The notes: a model not told the origin generated them from the letters alone. A stretch of 64,000 nucleotides of DNA from Pocillopora verrucosa (GCF_036669915.1 NC_089319.1:12660971-12724970); one strand, 5' to 3'. Positions 32,273 through 44,519 are shown, numbered from the stretch's first letter. A program made the numbers and translations.

Positions 32273-33814
32273 TTAAGAAGATTCGTCCGGAGGCTGTTGA
32301 AAGTTTATGTGCACGTCGCCAAACTTGCACGAGGTGAACAAACCAGAGAAATTCATTGCTCTCTCACTACCGAATTCAAGCGAAAGCTGGCTTGATTGAT
32401 TGGTTATTAGCATCAAAACATCGCGGCGGGAATTCGGACTTTGGTCACCAAATGCTTCTGAAATAACGTTGTTGCACTCTTGTAGCTGATTTTCAGATGG
32501 ACGATCGTTATAATGCTTGAGGCTTTGCTCATTTCGGTGCCCCGAAATTGACATGATTTGACGGCTTGAAATGCTAGCTTGCGACCACAAAGTTATTGCA
32601 GTTGCTCGCAGAGAATGGTTGGTGCAAATACGTGAAAGTTGGGCTTCTTGACTGATCTCGCGCATCATGTTGCCGAGTTTGTTGACGCCGAGTGGGCAAT
32701 TTTCTTACCAAACGTTGTCACTTGCTTGCCAATTTCTTTTCGAAAACTGTAAGAAAGCTTGGCATCCTGGATTAATTTTTTCCAAATAAAGCTTCATTGC
32801 AGAATATCCATCGCCTGCTTGTTTAGTTTCATACATTCGCCCATCTTTTTCATAAGTTGTGATGTCGGCAACTCCTCCTTGGTGGTTTTTGGTGCTCTCG
32901 TCATGGGCGATTGTGACATATGCTTTGCCTCTTGCATCTTTATCAAAGATAAAGCTTTGCGGAGTTAAAGAGCGCTGACCTTCTCGACCTCGGCGACACC
33001 AATAAAGAGTGGTGTGAAACCATACATTTCTCAACAGTCCAAAGCGGAGTTGACGGGAGGACAACACTTGAGGTTTTAAATTTTGTTAGATCTTCAGGAG
33101 CTATAGCAGGCTTGTGAGTAATGTTTTCTTTCCCTTCTTTTTTCAGCATTTTGGTTTTTGCGTCTAACGTTTTGTTAGAACTCTGAAAGACCGGGTTTCC
33201 TGTGATTTTTATTCCTCGTTTACAGGAAGGGTTTTTGAAGTAGCGCTCAATTGCGTTTCTGAAGCCGAGAAGCGCACAACGGCTGTAGTCTTCCCCTTTC
33301 TTTGTTCTTGCTTCAGCGTAAAATTTCCGCAAGTGTGAGTCAAGCTCAGATGGAGTCATGGTCTCTAGTGGCTTTAAAACTGCCCTTTAGTCGCCCAATC
33401 TTGAATAAAAATGGTGATAGAATTTTAATTTTGTTGTTTTCTTTTATTTCAATTGTTTGTTGTTTTATAAGTTCAAAAGTTTGTTATACTATCGATGTTT
33501 ATACTGATTTACGTGCATGAACGAGTTGCAAATATTAGTACTGTAAATTTTACTGGGGTTTGCTATTAGTACTATCTCAAGTTTTCCTTGTAAAACGGTA
33601 AAAATACTTTACCTTTAAACGTTTTTACCCCGTTCAGAGTGGCATATTTGGTTCTTTTCGCTTCCGAACCAGTTATAATTTCATCAAGAGCCTCTTCTTG
33701 CAACAAAGGAAAGCGAGGTGCTTGTTATTGTTGTTCATTTGGCTTTTCAGCCGTTTCTTGAATACTGGGAAAATTAAACTCCAAAGAAAAATTAGGAAAA
33801 TCTTCTTCTTCCAT
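32273..33814 (-). pseudogene. Crypton-type tyrosine recombinase, copy 2, broken
   Basis: Same domain order as copy 1, with the ATG at 33814. The lesions differ: CAA to TAA in the glutamine run of the N-terminal part (near 33728), and TAC to TAA in NVWYENCPL (near 32706), just before the catalytic C-terminal region. The C-terminus that copy 1 lost by deletion is intact here (QECNNVISEAFGDQ onward to 32273), as is the IFDKDARGK segment frameshifted in copy 1. HxxR, GHR and KHYND are all present. Confidence 0.75.
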
Positions 33815-34891
33815 TACTGTACTCAAAACAAACTTAAAGAAACTGAGTTACTGTTAAATAAATAGCAAGGAGAACTCCGCGAGAAGATTCAGTATGAAAA
33901 CCGTGTTTACATACGCTCATGTAAAATGGTTTTATGGCCAATCAGAGCGCGCGTACTACTTGAATTATTTATAAACAATTAATCTATTTAAAGGTAACTC
34001 TTTAAAAGGCTTTTAGCATGGCAAACGTGTTTCTTTCCTGATTCCGTTTTACTTTTCGGAGCCTTGTACACCAAATCCTTGCGTACAACACGGACAGTTT
34101 TCGTCGAAAATCAGAGTCACTCGTACACACAACCAAACAAAGTGAATCACAATTTATTAGGTTGTGGTTTTTTAAGTTATTAAGAGACGAGTGCGATAGA
34201 TACTCTTCTCTATCACGCAACAACCAACATACGCCGCCTTAAAGTAAACAAGTTCTTTATTGTGCGGAAACCACCTTGGCGAAATATGCTGCATTCTAAC
34301 AACAAATGTTCTCTTACACTAAATTTGCATCAGCAATAATATGCTCCATACCAATACCTTACAGAATTCCTTTACTTTCGATAATCTACAATTATTGCAA
34401 TTAAGTTTCAGTTTTCTTTTACTAGACAGCCTAGGCTTACATTCTCAGGTATTTGCATATAAACTCCGAGCCAGTCAGGCTGGTGATAACATTACAGAGC
34501 ACTTTTTGGAGTGAACCCTCAAATAGGCACACAGGAATTACAAGGCTGCCGATACCATAATAGATCACTCTTGACGACAATCTCTTTCGTATAACAAGCT
34601 CTAACATCGCAAGGTCGACATATTGCAGAGTTCGTTGCCAGTTACTCTCGAAGTTAGGCTGTGGAATTACTAAAATCTTAAGGATTTATCCCCAGCTGAG
34701 GATCTACAAATCTGACAATCTGAACGACGTAAGTAATTATTACAAGAAACTATTGAATATTGAAAATACAAAATGTTAATGCCATATATCATTGGAAACT
34801 TTATAATAAAATGACGTTTATAACTACATACGCTGCAACAAATTACGTAAATAATACAAGCACGTGGATATTAACGATTCACCGTGCTGAA

Positions 34892-35272
34892 CTACCGCTT
34901 ACAACAGGCTAATGCTGTTATAAGGAGGCTAGAAAAAATTGGAAAAAATTTGAGCCTTCTTACAAGAACTAAATAGGAAATGGGAAATTCAATGAATAAA
35001 TAAACAAGGGAAGAATAAGACTCGCAAACTGAAATTTGGACCAGAAACGCGGTCTGTTCTGAGGCCAGGGTGACCTCCACTTGGAATAAGGGGCTCATGA
35101 CCCCACTATTGCTTCCTTTGACGCCCGTTGCCTGATTCCTAAGCTCTGATGCGTCTCGAGCCGACAAAGTATTGACTACGGCCTTCTTCACGAGCTCTTT
35201 TGTCAGAAATAGCTTTTCACTGTCTCTCTCACTAAACATAAGTAACCTACTATTCACTAAGACTACTGCCAC
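34892..35272 (-). other. Small conserved reading frame, copy 2, with lost stop
   Basis: Same frame as 10924-11115. The TAA after SPLF has become CAA, so the frame extends through EVTLASEQTAFLVQ and beyond to 126 residues. No recognised domain. Confidence 0.3.
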
Positions 35273-35465
35273 GAATCAGTGGCAAGTCATTCTGGTGTGA
35301 ATCTAATAGAGTTCCATTCGTGGGAATTAGTAACCTATAGTGCTCAACTAAAATGATTATTACGAGCTACTAGAAAGGATTCATCGAAGCAGGTTATGAA
35401 AGATGGGCATGATTGAGTAGGATCCCATAGGACATGAAAAAGTTCAGACAAACCATGGAATACGC

Positions 35466-35525
35466 TTACTCATCGAGAGAAATAAGTCCCTTCTCAATTG
35501 CGATTTTCGTACCTCTCTCCAACAG
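35466..35525 (-). other. Possible terminal exon within replaced segment
   Basis: A T-rich acceptor (TTTTTTGTTTTAG) is followed by an open 19-codon stretch (LLERGTKIAIEKGLISLDE) ending in TAA. It lies in the 35397-35719 segment that replaces copy-1 sequence, so it may be the last exon of a gene carried in from elsewhere. No partner exon is identified. Confidence 0.3.
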
Positions 35526-35719
35526 CTAAAACAAAAAATAGAAATCAAAGTGAGTAAAGACATTTAAAATTCGGGTAGCGTTCGGTCCATCGATCCTAGT
35601 TTCATGAAATCCAAATAAGAAACGTGTAGCTAATCACTAAGGTGTTTTTAAAACTGTTTCAGTCATATTAGGAAGAGGTATTAGATAGCGCAAATATTAG
35701 AGCATTAAAAGATTTATTA

Positions 35720-36200
35720 GACCACTTGAAGCTTTCAATCGCTTGTTTACAATCCTCAGGGTAATCCCAGAGCAACGCAAGGTAGAAGTCTTTTCCAGTT
35801 ATTGAACTGATGGGTACGATCAGAATGTGTGGCAGGTAGTCAAGATCCATATGAAGCTGAAGAAGTCTTGCGTAGATTAAACACTGATAATGGTATTTCC
35901 CAAAAGCGTTTTTGTTCTTCTCTCAGGAGTTCAAGATGTCGAGAACCTTCCAATCCACTATGACATACCTTTCTATTTCCATTTTCGGGTCTTTGTAACA
36001 GCCAATTGCGTCAGCTTTTCCGTGTTAGAAATGAACTTTTGGCAATACATCTGCATGTTTCGTCAGAAGCGTAGCCGTATAGTGGAAAATGTTTGTCGAG
36101 AATATTTATACCGAAGTAACCGAAAATGTCCTCAGTTGTGTCTTATTTTTTTAATCGTTTTTTGTGAACCAACGCTCAGTTCCGCCAAAAATAAATTACA
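35720..36200 (-). pseudogene. RecB-like nuclease-like gene, copy 2, truncated
   Basis: Matches copy 1 including the shared stops (HF-stop and the stop after DIL-NS). It is cut off after AIESFKWS where the foreign 35397-35719 segment begins, so the LPKPTMKV-containing C-terminus is missing. Confidence 0.65.
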
Positions 36201-36449
36201 ACAACGAAAATATTAAAAGTAAAAATTAGAGTACTGGCTACCTGGAATAACCATGGGGGCCAGCGGAGCCAGGCGGCTGGTTGACATGAGCATTAAATAA
36301 AATCAAATTACAGGTCAGCAAGAAAACTGAAGCAAAATTCAAGGGAGAAGAGGAAAAACGCTATTTCTACTTCATCAATCGATTTGCGTAGAGGCTCTAA
36401 AGCCTTTTCCAACAAATTCTTGAATTCTTCTGGGAGTTCCTTGGATTGC

Positions 36450-37092
36450 TGAGCTAGTCGTGCGTGTAAGGGATTGCGCTGACTTCAATTTGCTCAAACC
36501 CAAATCGCACAGCTTTGTGATGAGGATTTTCCCGGCTACCAGCACATTGGTAAGTTTTTATGTCTCTGTGAAATAGAGGAAGTTTCAATTTATGCAAGTA
36601 GGCAACAGCTGACGAAACTTGCTTCCCAACATCAAGCTAACTGCAGCTTTGAATCGTGAAAGTGTTAGAGCTTTCGTCATCGTTAAATAGCAATTCCTCC
36701 AAACTTCGCCCCTTGATAAGTTCCGGGACCAGGTAAATAGAGTTTTTCAGATATGAAACGGCCATAATTTGCACAATGTTTGGTTGGTGAACCATGCTGT
36801 GAATTCGTACTTCGGTTTCCATGACTGTCTGAAGACACTTGGTGTTTCGTATTTTTAACATGCTTCACTGCAACTTCGGTTCCGGCCCACACGCCCCTGT
36901 ACACGACACCAAAGGAACCTCGGCCAAGCTCATCTTTCGCTGAAAGTTAATTTCTTCCTTTTCCACAACAGGCAGTGGGGGGACGTTCGCCTTGGCGCTT
37001 GTGTCGGAAGCAGAGACACTCGGAGGTCCCAAATCACTTAAATTACAAACCAAAACTATCTCCGACGTAGTCTTTTTTCCCCCGCAGTGCAC
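36450..37092 (-). pseudogene. TKL-like protein kinase, copy 2, broken
   Basis: Same order of kinase motifs as copy 1 (GVVYRGVWAGTEVAVK, METEVRIHSMVHQPNIVQI, DLGLSK). The catalytic loop reads FHRDIK here, without the 10-base insertion of copy 1, but the frame still changes directly after it. The frameshifts near the Gly-rich loop and after AVKHVK are shared, so the gene was already dead before the duplication. Confidence 0.7.
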
Positions 37093-37169
37093 CTCGATAT
37101 GGTAATCTACTTACATCATCCATGTTGGTACACAACAACAAAGAATGAAAAATTGGAAGATTGATACCA

Positions 37170-37248
37170 GGGTCTGAAGTCCGAAGAAGTCTCAAGTCTA
37201 AATTCTGAAGAAGTCTGAAAGTCCAAAGTCTGAAGTCCGAAAGTCCCT
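37170..37248. repeat. GAAGTCT minisatellite, copy 2
   Basis: Shorter version of 13118-13222. Confidence 0.65.
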
Positions 37249-38022
37249 TCTCGGTTTTCATACATATATCATTGGACATTCTACCAAAAAAAGACGTTTA
37301 TAACTTCATAACCTGACCCAATTTAAAGCCTCAAAGAACCTTACTGTGAAACAAATTACGTAAATAATACAAATGCATGGATATTAAAATACCAGAGCTG
37401 AGCTACTGCTTACAACAACTAAAAGCTATCATACGAAGGCTAGCAAAATTTGTTTTAAAAAGTGACCAAAGGAAAAAATTGGGCAGGAAATGTAGCTTTC
37501 AATTAAAAAGAAATTCGTCTAAAATGAATTGAAAGTGAGTTTTTTTTCTAACTGTTATACTGGAGATCATTCCTAAGTAATGTAGAGGGTCATAGCCAAG
37601 TATAGTACCCGAATAACTAAAACCTTTGTGTTTGATTTAGTTCGATCAGATCGCCGAACACAATCGCACTCGGTCGAAAGATTGTTCTAATAGAAATTCG
37701 TCTAAAATCGATTGATAATGAGTTCGTTCGTTCTGTTACGCCGGAGATCATTGAAGAGGGTCAGCCGAGAAAAGTACCCGAATAACATTGAAATGGTTCG
37801 AATCTATCAATTTTATTAGCGACGCGAGGAACGAATATCACTTTCAGAATTGGTCACGAACAACTGGTGAGGATATATCGAAACAAACGTTGCACAATTC
37901 TAACTCCGTTCTTGTGACACATCATCTCGTCTGCAGCAGCACTTTGTCAAATTTTTATTGTCATGAAATAACCAAGGAATCCAATTTAGTTTAATAGCGA
38001 AGCGCATATGTTTCTAACTTAC

Positions 38023-38298
38023 CTTTGGGAAGAAGTGGATCTCTTGCCAGTCTTTCTCATTTGAAGGAGCCAAATTACATTGTCCATCTCCTACTTTTAA
38101 TTTCCAATGCTTTCCTTTTGCGATTTGTTTTTTTGCATTCTGCAATTTCGTAAAAGGGCGGTGACGCGGTCGACACCATTTCGAAATTGCCTTAGTACGG
38201 AGTTGAAAGTATAAGCTATAAGAGGGTCTGAATGGGGTTAACCGACTAATGACAGAGGGCGAAAAATAGATTTGACTACCAACAAAACGAAAAAGCAA
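38023..38298 (-). other. Exon related to the first exon of the intact nuclease-like gene
   Basis: Ends in APSNEKDWQEIHFFPK at a strong GTAAGTT donor (38021-38022). The exon at 24406-24200 ends TPSSPKDWHKIRFFQR at GTAAGTG. Upstream it has KWCRPRHRPFTKLQ and a Lys-rich stretch. It lies upstream of nuclease copy 2 on the same strand, as the 24.4 kb exon lies upstream of the intact copy. Its 5' limit is uncertain, and the start codon may be in another exon. Confidence 0.45.
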
Positions 38299-38552
38299 TT
38301 ACCTAATGGCGATAAGTAAATACTTACCGACAATCGACATGGTCTAACATTATCACTTTTTTTATTCAGAGAGAAGAGCATTCTAGCCTAGGCGTGGAGG
38401 AATGTCTGAATGAGGTTAATCGACTTGCGACGACGAAGGCGAAAAATATAGCTGACTACCAACAAAACACTGAAAAAAATTACCGATTAGCGACAAGTAA
38501 ATACTAACCGACAACGTGCACAGTCCAAAATTATCGATATTTGCATTCAGGA
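38225..38552. repeat. Two-copy direct tandem repeat, period about 178 bases
   Basis: Starting at GTCTGAATG(G/A)GGTTAA, two imperfect copies (about 38225-38370 and 38403-38552) share GACTACCAACAAAAC and AAGTAAATACT stretches. Confidence 0.6.
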
Positions 38553-40447
38553 AAATAGGAGCGAACAGCCACATTATGGGTACATTTTTGAAGGCAGACT
38601 TCAAAAGTTCATATGTCTCTGTTTGCACTGAAATTGCTTTGCCTTTCTCTTTCATAAGCTTCTGCAATTTTCTTTCAAATTTAACTGTCACAATTTTCAT
38701 TGTGAAAAGGCTAAGGTATTATTGATAAATGTAGCAAATCGACTTTCGTTTTAGATATCGACCTTCAATCAAGCTCTAGGATTAAAACAACCAAACAAAG
38801 TTTTGCGAAAGGCTCGAAGTACTCTGGTGATGAAACTCTTAATCTAAAGAATAACTGAGAGGCGGTCTTTAGACACGCTTCACACCGCAGAACACTGATA
38901 ACATCTGTTTGCTGCTGTTCTCGCTTCATTTTCATTGCAGAAAAATTTGTTTATCTCCTTCAGAGTATCAGTTGCTGATACTCATGTCCTTTTACTTATT
39001 TTACACGCCCAAGTATGTTACATCACGGCTATCAAACTTTTATTGGTCAACAGCAGCCAATATACCGTGGGAAAAAGTAAAATAAAATTTATTTCTTTTT
39101 CGAACAGGTGCCTTTGCATATATGTTCTTGTGTTTTTCCTTTTTAACTCGTGAATTGCGCGCATGCGCAAGAGCGAGTTATAGAAAGGATGTGGGGAATG
39201 GCATTCGCTCGCTCGCTCGCTCGATTGGTCGATTCCTGTAAACTTTTTTTAGATTTTAGGCTTTTGAGTGCATTTGATAGTTTTTGGCGAGCAATAAACA
39301 TACGAAATGGCGACCTTTGTTGCTAAGAATAGTGGTGAGGTGAAAAAGAAGCCAATGATAATCTTAAAAGAGTTTTTTTTTTCGTTTTAGTTTCAACAAG
39401 CGGCGCCAGCGACTGGCAGGCATGCAAGGATTCACACTGAAATAACAGAACAACCTTCGTTTTTTCATAAAATTGTAATTTACAATCCTTGAACTTGAAA
39501 ACAATCCGAAGATTCATCGAAAATATCATTTACTGCGAAGCACTCGGAGTTTACAGATGTTCAAAAGCTTTTTCTGTTATGGCGTGAGATTGAGGACAAA
39601 ATTGATCATTACGTTTCGTCGCGTGTGTTTTTCCTGTGTGAAGCAACAGAAGATGCCGGCGACTGACGAAATAACAAGTTAACACGAAAATCAAGTAACA
39701 CCTAAACAAACAATTTTAGCCACCGATTTTCAGTGAATTTTTAAAGAACAATTTTCTTTTAAGTTTCAAGACAATTTGAAGATTCAACATACATACAACG
39801 TACTAAAATGCGAAAGAAAATTGATAAATAGGCCTGAAATGAAATTCTATCTTGTTATTGATTATACGTTGCCTAGCACGTGACTTAAATCTACTCAGGC
39901 GGAGATCCAAAATGACGGTGGCAGGCTTGGCTTAGTTATATCACTCAAAACTCGTTCCCGTTTGTCTCATTTGATAAAGAGGGAATCGTTAATGTTTTCA
40001 TTAAGAAAGTATTGCCTTGATTTTCTAATATTTACAACGAAAGACAGTAAATTTCGCTTTTCACCCACATTTACTTCCAACCTTTTCTTTTGAACCAGAA
40101 ACAAAAATGATAGACGTTTAAAACACATGACATCATCCACCTTGTCAAATGTAATAGCATGATCATTTCAATTGTAATGCCTTCTTATCCCAACGTTACT
40201 TTGTTTCTTTGCTACATTAGCGAACAGTGAACTACTGCTCGTACTTTAAATATGACAATCAACCACATAATTCCCTAAACCAGATAACATTAAACATAAT
40301 CTAAAAAATCATGTGTCAATTCACGAGTTTGCTCACAGAGCACTTTGATTATTTTTTTTTATTCATTTATTCTTGTCGAGTTGATTCGAAGCAGATGTTC
40401 ATCAATAGATTGAGGATGTCGAAAGGTAAATTATTCAAACTTTTTGG

Positions 40448-40620
40448 TCTACAGTCGACTCTCGATCTGCGGACACCTCGCTATTACGGACACCACCCCA
40501 TTGGACAAAAGCCAGACCCCCGGCGAAACGCACAAAGAAATAACTGAAATAACTCCCGTCATTACGGACTCTCGCTATTACGAAAATTTCGCTTCGTCCA
40601 AACTCCAGACTCACATGATA
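40448..40620. mobile_element. Possible pogo/Tigger-like terminal sequence
   Basis: CAGTCGACTCTCGAT followed by repeated (ATT/CTATT)ACGGACAC phrases resembles the terminal repeat of pogo/Tigger elements. A similar phrase (CGGACTCTCGCTTAAGGACAC) is near 40750. I could not find a clear opposite end or a transposase. Confidence 0.3.
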
Positions 40621-42294
40621 TAAAGCGACACTACGATAAAGGAAAATAAAGAACCCATTTTTCAATTGGGTGCGAACTTGAGAATTTCCTGCTTGCAGCT
40701 GGATCTTTTTCTGGTTCGTGAAGCCCCGTTAGAAACGTACCCCGCCATTTCGGACTCTCGCTTAAGGACACTAAATCTCTAGGACATCTTATCAACAATT
40801 ACAATCACAGTTAAGTGAAGTGTAAGGTTTTAAAAGCAATCTGAGAATCATGCGGAGGCGAAAGCTGGCAAGTGGCGAGTGAGATAGAAAGTTAGCACAG
40901 GGCGCGCATTATAACAGACAAAACAAACTTGCGAGACTTCGGTTGCTTCTCGCAACTTCGCTCCACATCATGATATGATAGACGACAACGAGGGGCTTTT
41001 CTTTAAAATAGATCTTGATTGTGTCATTCTTTAGTCTGTCCACCGCTGTATGTTTTGTTTCAGTCAACTAAGTGAGAAGCCCAAAGTGAGCGCGCGATGG
41101 TCTGTAATAAAACAGAAGTTCGTGAACTTATTAGTCGGGCTTCTGATAATTAATACCATGAGAGTCGCAAGAACATATGAAACATGTTTTTAAATCCAGA
41201 GATGTGTCATACACCGCTTTCAATTCTATTTCTTTGTTATATCTAGTTAACTACGAAAGAAGCAAGTCAGTGAGTGAATTTTTACATTCTCGGTTGCGCT
41301 AAAGGCCATTCTTTGCAAGCGAAACTGCATGGGTTAAAAACCCTGAGGCTCTATTGCCATCACAAGTATCGCTTGCATTACCACATTTTCATCTTTCTCT
41401 GAATCTCTATCAACACTAGTTGCACTCTTCGTGACGTTTTGTTTCAGACCATTTCTGCACTTGTGATAACATTTGATCTCAAGCGAGCAGTTTTCCTCGC
41501 AAGAAGAGTGGAACATCTTTAACTTCGAAAGGGAAACAACATGGCTTCCCCATAATCGTGGTCCAGATTACGCAGAAAAATTTTATGAATGCGCATTAAA
41601 TCATATTTTTTTTAAGCAATTTCTTCTTTTATGCGCAGTAACTTCATCACTGCAGCAAATGTTTACAATTGCGACAACTTTTATTTTCGCAGCAACTTTT
41701 ATAATTTGCAAAAGGTTTTCGTTAATTTGTAGCGCCTAAAAAACTGCCACAAGTTTCAAGGTGCAACAAATTTCATTTGTTTGTGAACAAATAGCGGCAA
41801 CTCTTAAGTTTGCGACATGTGCCCTGTGGCCCACTGTTATGTAAATTTTTTTCAGATAAGTACGCTTATTTTGAGGGTCTTTATGGGAGATAGCTTTGAC
41901 GGTTGATGGTTAATTTTTTTCAGTCAATTTTTACGGTTGACAGATAATTTTTAACGCCTCTGACGGTTGACGGTTAAATTTCAGAGCCTTTGATGGTTGA
42001 CAATTATAAGATATATTTTCCTGAATAAACAATGTATATTGAATGTTAAGTTAGCATCTTGCGAACCTTGAGGATTTCCTTTCATTGAAATGTTGCGTAA
42101 GAATCTCGCACACTTTTGGGATTCTCATTCATTCGATTGGAATGTTAGTGTTTCCCTTACTTTTAGCATTTTTGACACGGGTTAACGATAAAAACGTCGT
42201 TGATCTCGAAGGAATCATTAATATCATTAAAACTCCCATTGAGGAGTTTAACGATAAAATCTATCGACACATTTCATGACACTCTAAATGAGCC

Positions 42295-42420
42295 CCTCCA
42301 AGGGATTTTAGGGAACAAGGGAACTGGAACATTTATTTTTGGGAACAGGGATATTTTCAAACTATTTTCAGGGAACAAGGGAACTCTTGAGTAAATTGTT
42401 GGGAACAAGGGAATACCGAT
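42295..42420. repeat. GGGAACAAGGGAA minisatellite
   Basis: Four imperfect units with GGGAACAAGGGAAC or GGGAACAGGG, spaced by T-rich DNA. They occupy the place where copy 1 has GPCR exon 1 and its flanks. Confidence 0.6.
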
Positions 42421-42765
42421 CTACTTTCAATAATAGATTTTTTTAAAACTTTAGTAGGCCATTCAGATAGGCAGGCGTGAGTTATACGAAGGAAGTAAGG
42501 AATCACAGATGTTTCTCTGCCCTCAAGCGCTGTTATGAAGGAACTCGATAACATCGGATGAGAATTTTTCTCCTACAATTAGGAAAAAGGAAGGGGGGGA
42601 GCAAGCTGGGGAGAAATCTATAAAAATTTCTGCTTTCCTCTTTTATTAGGCAGCGTCATTATTTAGGCTTGGCTAGGTTAAGTCAGCTTCTTACCACATT
42701 ATCTGCAAGAATAATGATAGAAATCTCAAAATCAAAAACGATTTACTCCCCCTTTCTTTCCTCAG

Positions 42766-44053
42766 ATGTGGCAAACTTGAATTCATCAGTTGTCAACAGT
42801 TACTTTCCTGTGAGCGCTACTGTATGGATAACTGTAGCATATGTGGGGATGATCTTCGTCTTCGGCTTCTTTGGTAACATCTGTATCATTTACATTGTGG
42901 TTTCTCGTAAACAGATGAGGACTAAATTCAATTTCTTAGTTGTAAATATGGCAGTTGGAGATCTACTTGTTTTTCTCTTCATTATGCCGTTTGAGGTGAG
43001 TGACAATTTTCCAATTGTTAAGGGTTAATTCATTGTTTAGTTTCGTTATGCAAAAAGCTCTCACTCACTTCCAGCAGTGTAACGCATTTTTTATTTCCTA
43101 CTCTATTAGGTCGTGTTGTCAATGGAATGCCTATCTTGAATACCTCCCTGTCTTTGTAGGTGAAATTGTTTTACACTGGCATTGCATGGATCCCAGGGGT
43201 AGTGGGAAAAGTCACGTGCAAGCTTGTTAAGTTCATGGGGGTCTTGTCAATCGCTGTCAGCATCATAACACTTGTCTTCATTACAGTGGATCGTTACTTC
43301 GCCATTCTTCATCCACTTCGAGATGTACGTTTCATTCGAAACACAAAACTGGTCACTGCTGTGATATGGATCTCGTCTTCCCTGTTTTTCTTGCTGTATC
43401 TCTTGCTTTATGACATTGTAAAGAGTGCTGATGGCTTTCATTGGGAATGCACAATGGTTGGGAATTTCTTTTCCTCAGACATAAGTGTCTGGTTTTCTAT
43501 CAGCAGAGCCTATTTCATGACCATGTTCTTGATACTGTATTTGGTTCCTCTAGTTGTCATCGCTTGGGTTCATGTTCTCATTGGTCGACATCTTTGTTCA
43601 CGCCAGATCCCAGGGGAGCCGACGGCCCATCAGAGACATCAAAATGAACTGTCCAAGCGCAAGGTACTACGCATGATCATTATCGTGGTGGTGACGTTTG
43701 CGCTGTGTTGGTTGCCAACTCACATCCAGCATTTACTCATTTTCTATTTTAATAACACTTATAAGGCTTTGCTCAAAGTTGAACGCCTGAATTCCTTTTT
43801 ATTTTTTCCACCACACGCCAATAGTGCCGTAAACCCTTGTCTGCTTATTAGTTTAAACCAAAGATTCACGAATGAGTTCAAGGGAATTCTCAGATGTCTT
43901 TTTTGCCGAAATCCCGTTCTCACGAGAAGAAGCTTTGGCACAGAACCACCTGTTGTTCTAACTCGCATACGAAAGACTGTTCGTCAATGTAGTAACAGTG
44001 TAATCCCTCTTCGCACTCAACAGCGTCCTCGGTCTCAGAGCTGTTCGTTTTGA
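42766..44053 (+). CDS. Class A peptide-type GPCR, copy 2 (first exon missing)
   Basis: Exons 42766-42995 and 43160-44053 match exons 2 and 3 of copy 1 with the same phases and one extra codon in TM1. All core motifs are kept: GNICII, NMAVGDLL, VDRYFAILHPLR, HWEC, CWLP, NPCLL. The short exon 1 of copy 1 (14979-15018) has no counterpart here. The frame is open upstream of the acceptor, so translation could begin at an ATG such as 42715 if that region is transcribed unspliced; otherwise an exon further upstream must serve. Changes from copy 1 cluster on the extracellular side. Probably a receptor with altered ligand preference, or one losing expression. Confidence 0.75.
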
Positions 44054-44519
44054 ATCTTCAATTTTTTGCAATGAGTTAGACAACAGGATAAAAACCTATC
44101 AAAACCATTAAGATTGATATCTTAGAAATGTAACCATGGCTGAACTGTTCTCAGTAGTGCTTGCATTGTTCAATAAACGAAAGATAAAGCATCATAACTG
44201 ATAAGCCAAGCTAGGGAAAAAGTTGCATAGAAAAGTTTCATAATATATGCGAAAAGCTTCGTTTACTAGGTAGGAAGTTAATGGACCACGCTCGACCAGT
44301 GTGCTTTGCACGCAGTTGTTCTTGTTATTATACGGGAACTCATTACTGTTTCTGTGAAACCGTGCTTACTAAAGTGGCCGTAGTGTTTGTCAATATTTTC
44401 ATGCTAAAAATAGAACAAGGTATTATCAACCAGAGCACAACTAAACCGTCAATTTAGAAGAGGTATAATGACTTCGTTTCTGTGTGTGGAAAGCAAGCGA
44501 AGATTTTGATTGCGTCACA

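Larger units (their letters stand above)
32242..37763. repeat. Duplication block II, copy 2
   Basis: Counterpart of 8087-13725, in the same gene order: Crypton, small frame, nuclease-like, kinase. The segment 35397-35719 is unrelated to the copy-1 sequence at that place. Confidence 0.9.
37764..41508. other. Copy-2-specific 3.7 kb segment at the junction of blocks II and III
   Basis: Copy 1 has only 13 bases here (13726-13738). The segment holds a possible exon (38023-38298), a tandem repeat (38225-38552) and a possible DNA-transposon end (about 40448-40620). The rest, including 38700-40440 and 40630-41500, shows nothing I recognise. Confidence 0.7.

Noticed and set aside
39160..39230. CpG-island promoter around GCGCGCATGCGCAAGAGCG and the CTCG run
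   Set aside because: It is too short, with no adjoining first exon that I can defend.
42669..43028. 119-codon open frame as the real N-terminus of GPCR copy 2
   Set aside because: The first residues read through intron sequence upstream of a good polypyrimidine-AG acceptor at 42764-42765, and the end reads past the donor at 42996. Copy 1 shows the true exon limits.
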